A DNA stretch of 64,000 nt from Hygrophila difformis. Taxonomy: Eukaryota > Streptophyta > Magnoliopsida > Lamiales > Acanthaceae. Positions 63,311-64,000 of this stretch are shown piece after piece (the stretch's first letter is position 1; every line of letters starts with the position of its first letter). Both the position numbers and the translations under genes were made by a program. Location: positions 43,436,191-43,500,190 of the forward strand of contig JAOANR010000013.1 in the NCBI GenBank assembly GCA_030278955.1, given 5' to 3'. Below the pieces are notes generated by a model. The model searched no databases. It was not told the origin of the DNA and saw nothing but the letters and a program-made list of their open reading frames with translations.

Positions 63311-64000
63311 ATCATAAAGAAAATTTTCTTCATTGATCAATTCAAAAATCCATTGGTATTTCTTCCCGATTTTCTTCCCGATTTTAATAATTTAACACAA
63401 TAATTATTAATTGTGTTTCCATTTTCTTCCAAAATTTTCTTCATTGATATTTAGTTTTAATATCCATTGATCATTACATTAATTGTGAATATAATATAAT
63501 TAATGTTAATGCGAATAATTATTGAAGGAATTATTCATAATTTTATTTAATCTTAATCAATCATTGATTTGATTACTTTATATTATATTTTTATACCTTT
63601 TTTACATTATTGACTAAAAAATAGGGCTTCATTTTCACTAATAATCGAGAATATAAATAATTTGACTTTTTGGATTTATTTACTAAAAATTATGTATTTA
63701 AAAAAATACATGTTCTAAAATTTAGTTTCCATTTTATAATTTAATATTGTGTTTCCAAAATTTTATTCATTGATCAATTCAAAAATCCATTGATTTCCTT
63801 CCCGATTTTCTTCCCATTTCAAAAGTAATCTTATCCGATAATTCCTCCATATTAAGTAAAGTAATCACTTGAATTAAATAGAAATAATTTATATGGAAAT
63901 AATAACTTGATTTCAATATGATTTCAATAGAGAATAGAAATAATTTACCTTTTTGGAAAATGATTTCAATAATGTGAAAAATGAGTATATTTTCATTAGT
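63311..64000. repeat. AT-rich region with a second direct repeat
   Basis: 'tgatcaattcaaaaatccat' followed by 'cccgattttcttccc' occurs near 63335 and again near 63770. No gene is seen up to the window end. Confidence 0.6.

Overview
This window is nuclear DNA of a flowering plant, very probably a eudicot. Coding exons have plant GT-AG introns in AT-rich flanks. The gene set is plant-typical: galactinol synthase, a DUF1645 protein, a GH17 glucanase and a plastid alkenal reductase. Intergenic space is filled with Stowaway MITEs, PIF/Harbinger-like MITEs, tRNA-derived SINEs and plant L1-type LINEs. I cannot name the species; an asterid such as a member of Lamiales is a guess.

Layout. About 0.65-4.7 kb holds an ADP-ribosylation factor 1 gene (six coding exons plus a leader intron). 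4.7-14.3 kb is gene-free and rich in MITEs, including a 1.2-kb fold-back element. 14.3-16.0 kb is galactinol synthase (4 exons). It is followed by a decayed type II pantothenate kinase fragment (16.6-17.8 kb) and a minus-strand DUF1645 gene (18.2-19.2 kb). 19.5-27 kb is again MITE territory, with a 988-bp palindromic element flanked by a perfect 10-bp target duplication. 27.0-32.7 kb is an almost intact minus-strand LINE with a perfect 16-bp target duplication and one nonsense codon. 33-36.4 kb holds MITEs and SINEs, then a 5'-truncated and frameshifted LINE of another family (36.4-40.2 kb). 40.4-43.6 kb is a second ARF1 gene predicted to encode the same 181-residue protein as the first. 43.7-49.6 kb holds MITEs, SINEs and a minus-strand gene for a small single-pass membrane protein (46.3-46.7 kb). 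49.7-53.4 kb has two closely spaced plus-strand genes: a secreted GH17 beta-1,3-glucanase-like protein and a plastid NADPH alkenal/one oxidoreductase. 53.4-64 kb is repeats: a perfect 197-bp tandem duplication, a CATCACAT-motif array, a GC-rich Helitron-like palindrome, AT-rich long repeats, and a cluster of two LINE insertions and one SINE with overlapping target sites.

How the genes relate. There is no operon or obvious gene cluster. ARF1 works in vesicle coating, galactinol synthase in raffinose-family sugar synthesis, GH17 in the cell wall, and the alkenal reductase in detoxifying lipid-peroxide carbonyls in plastids. The two ARF copies show that a roughly 3.3-4 kb block including promoter, leader intron and 3' UTR was duplicated. 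Each copy later gained its own transposons, while the protein was held constant.

I did not find a convincing new multi-gene system. The points most worth checking are the GT-to-GC splice donor change in the second ARF gene, the Asn-to-Asp change beside the catalytic Glu of the GH17 protein, the nearly intact LINE, the nested insertion cluster at 59.6-61.8 kb, and the Helitron-like segment with unexplained minus-strand coding-like pieces at 57.7-58.1 kb.
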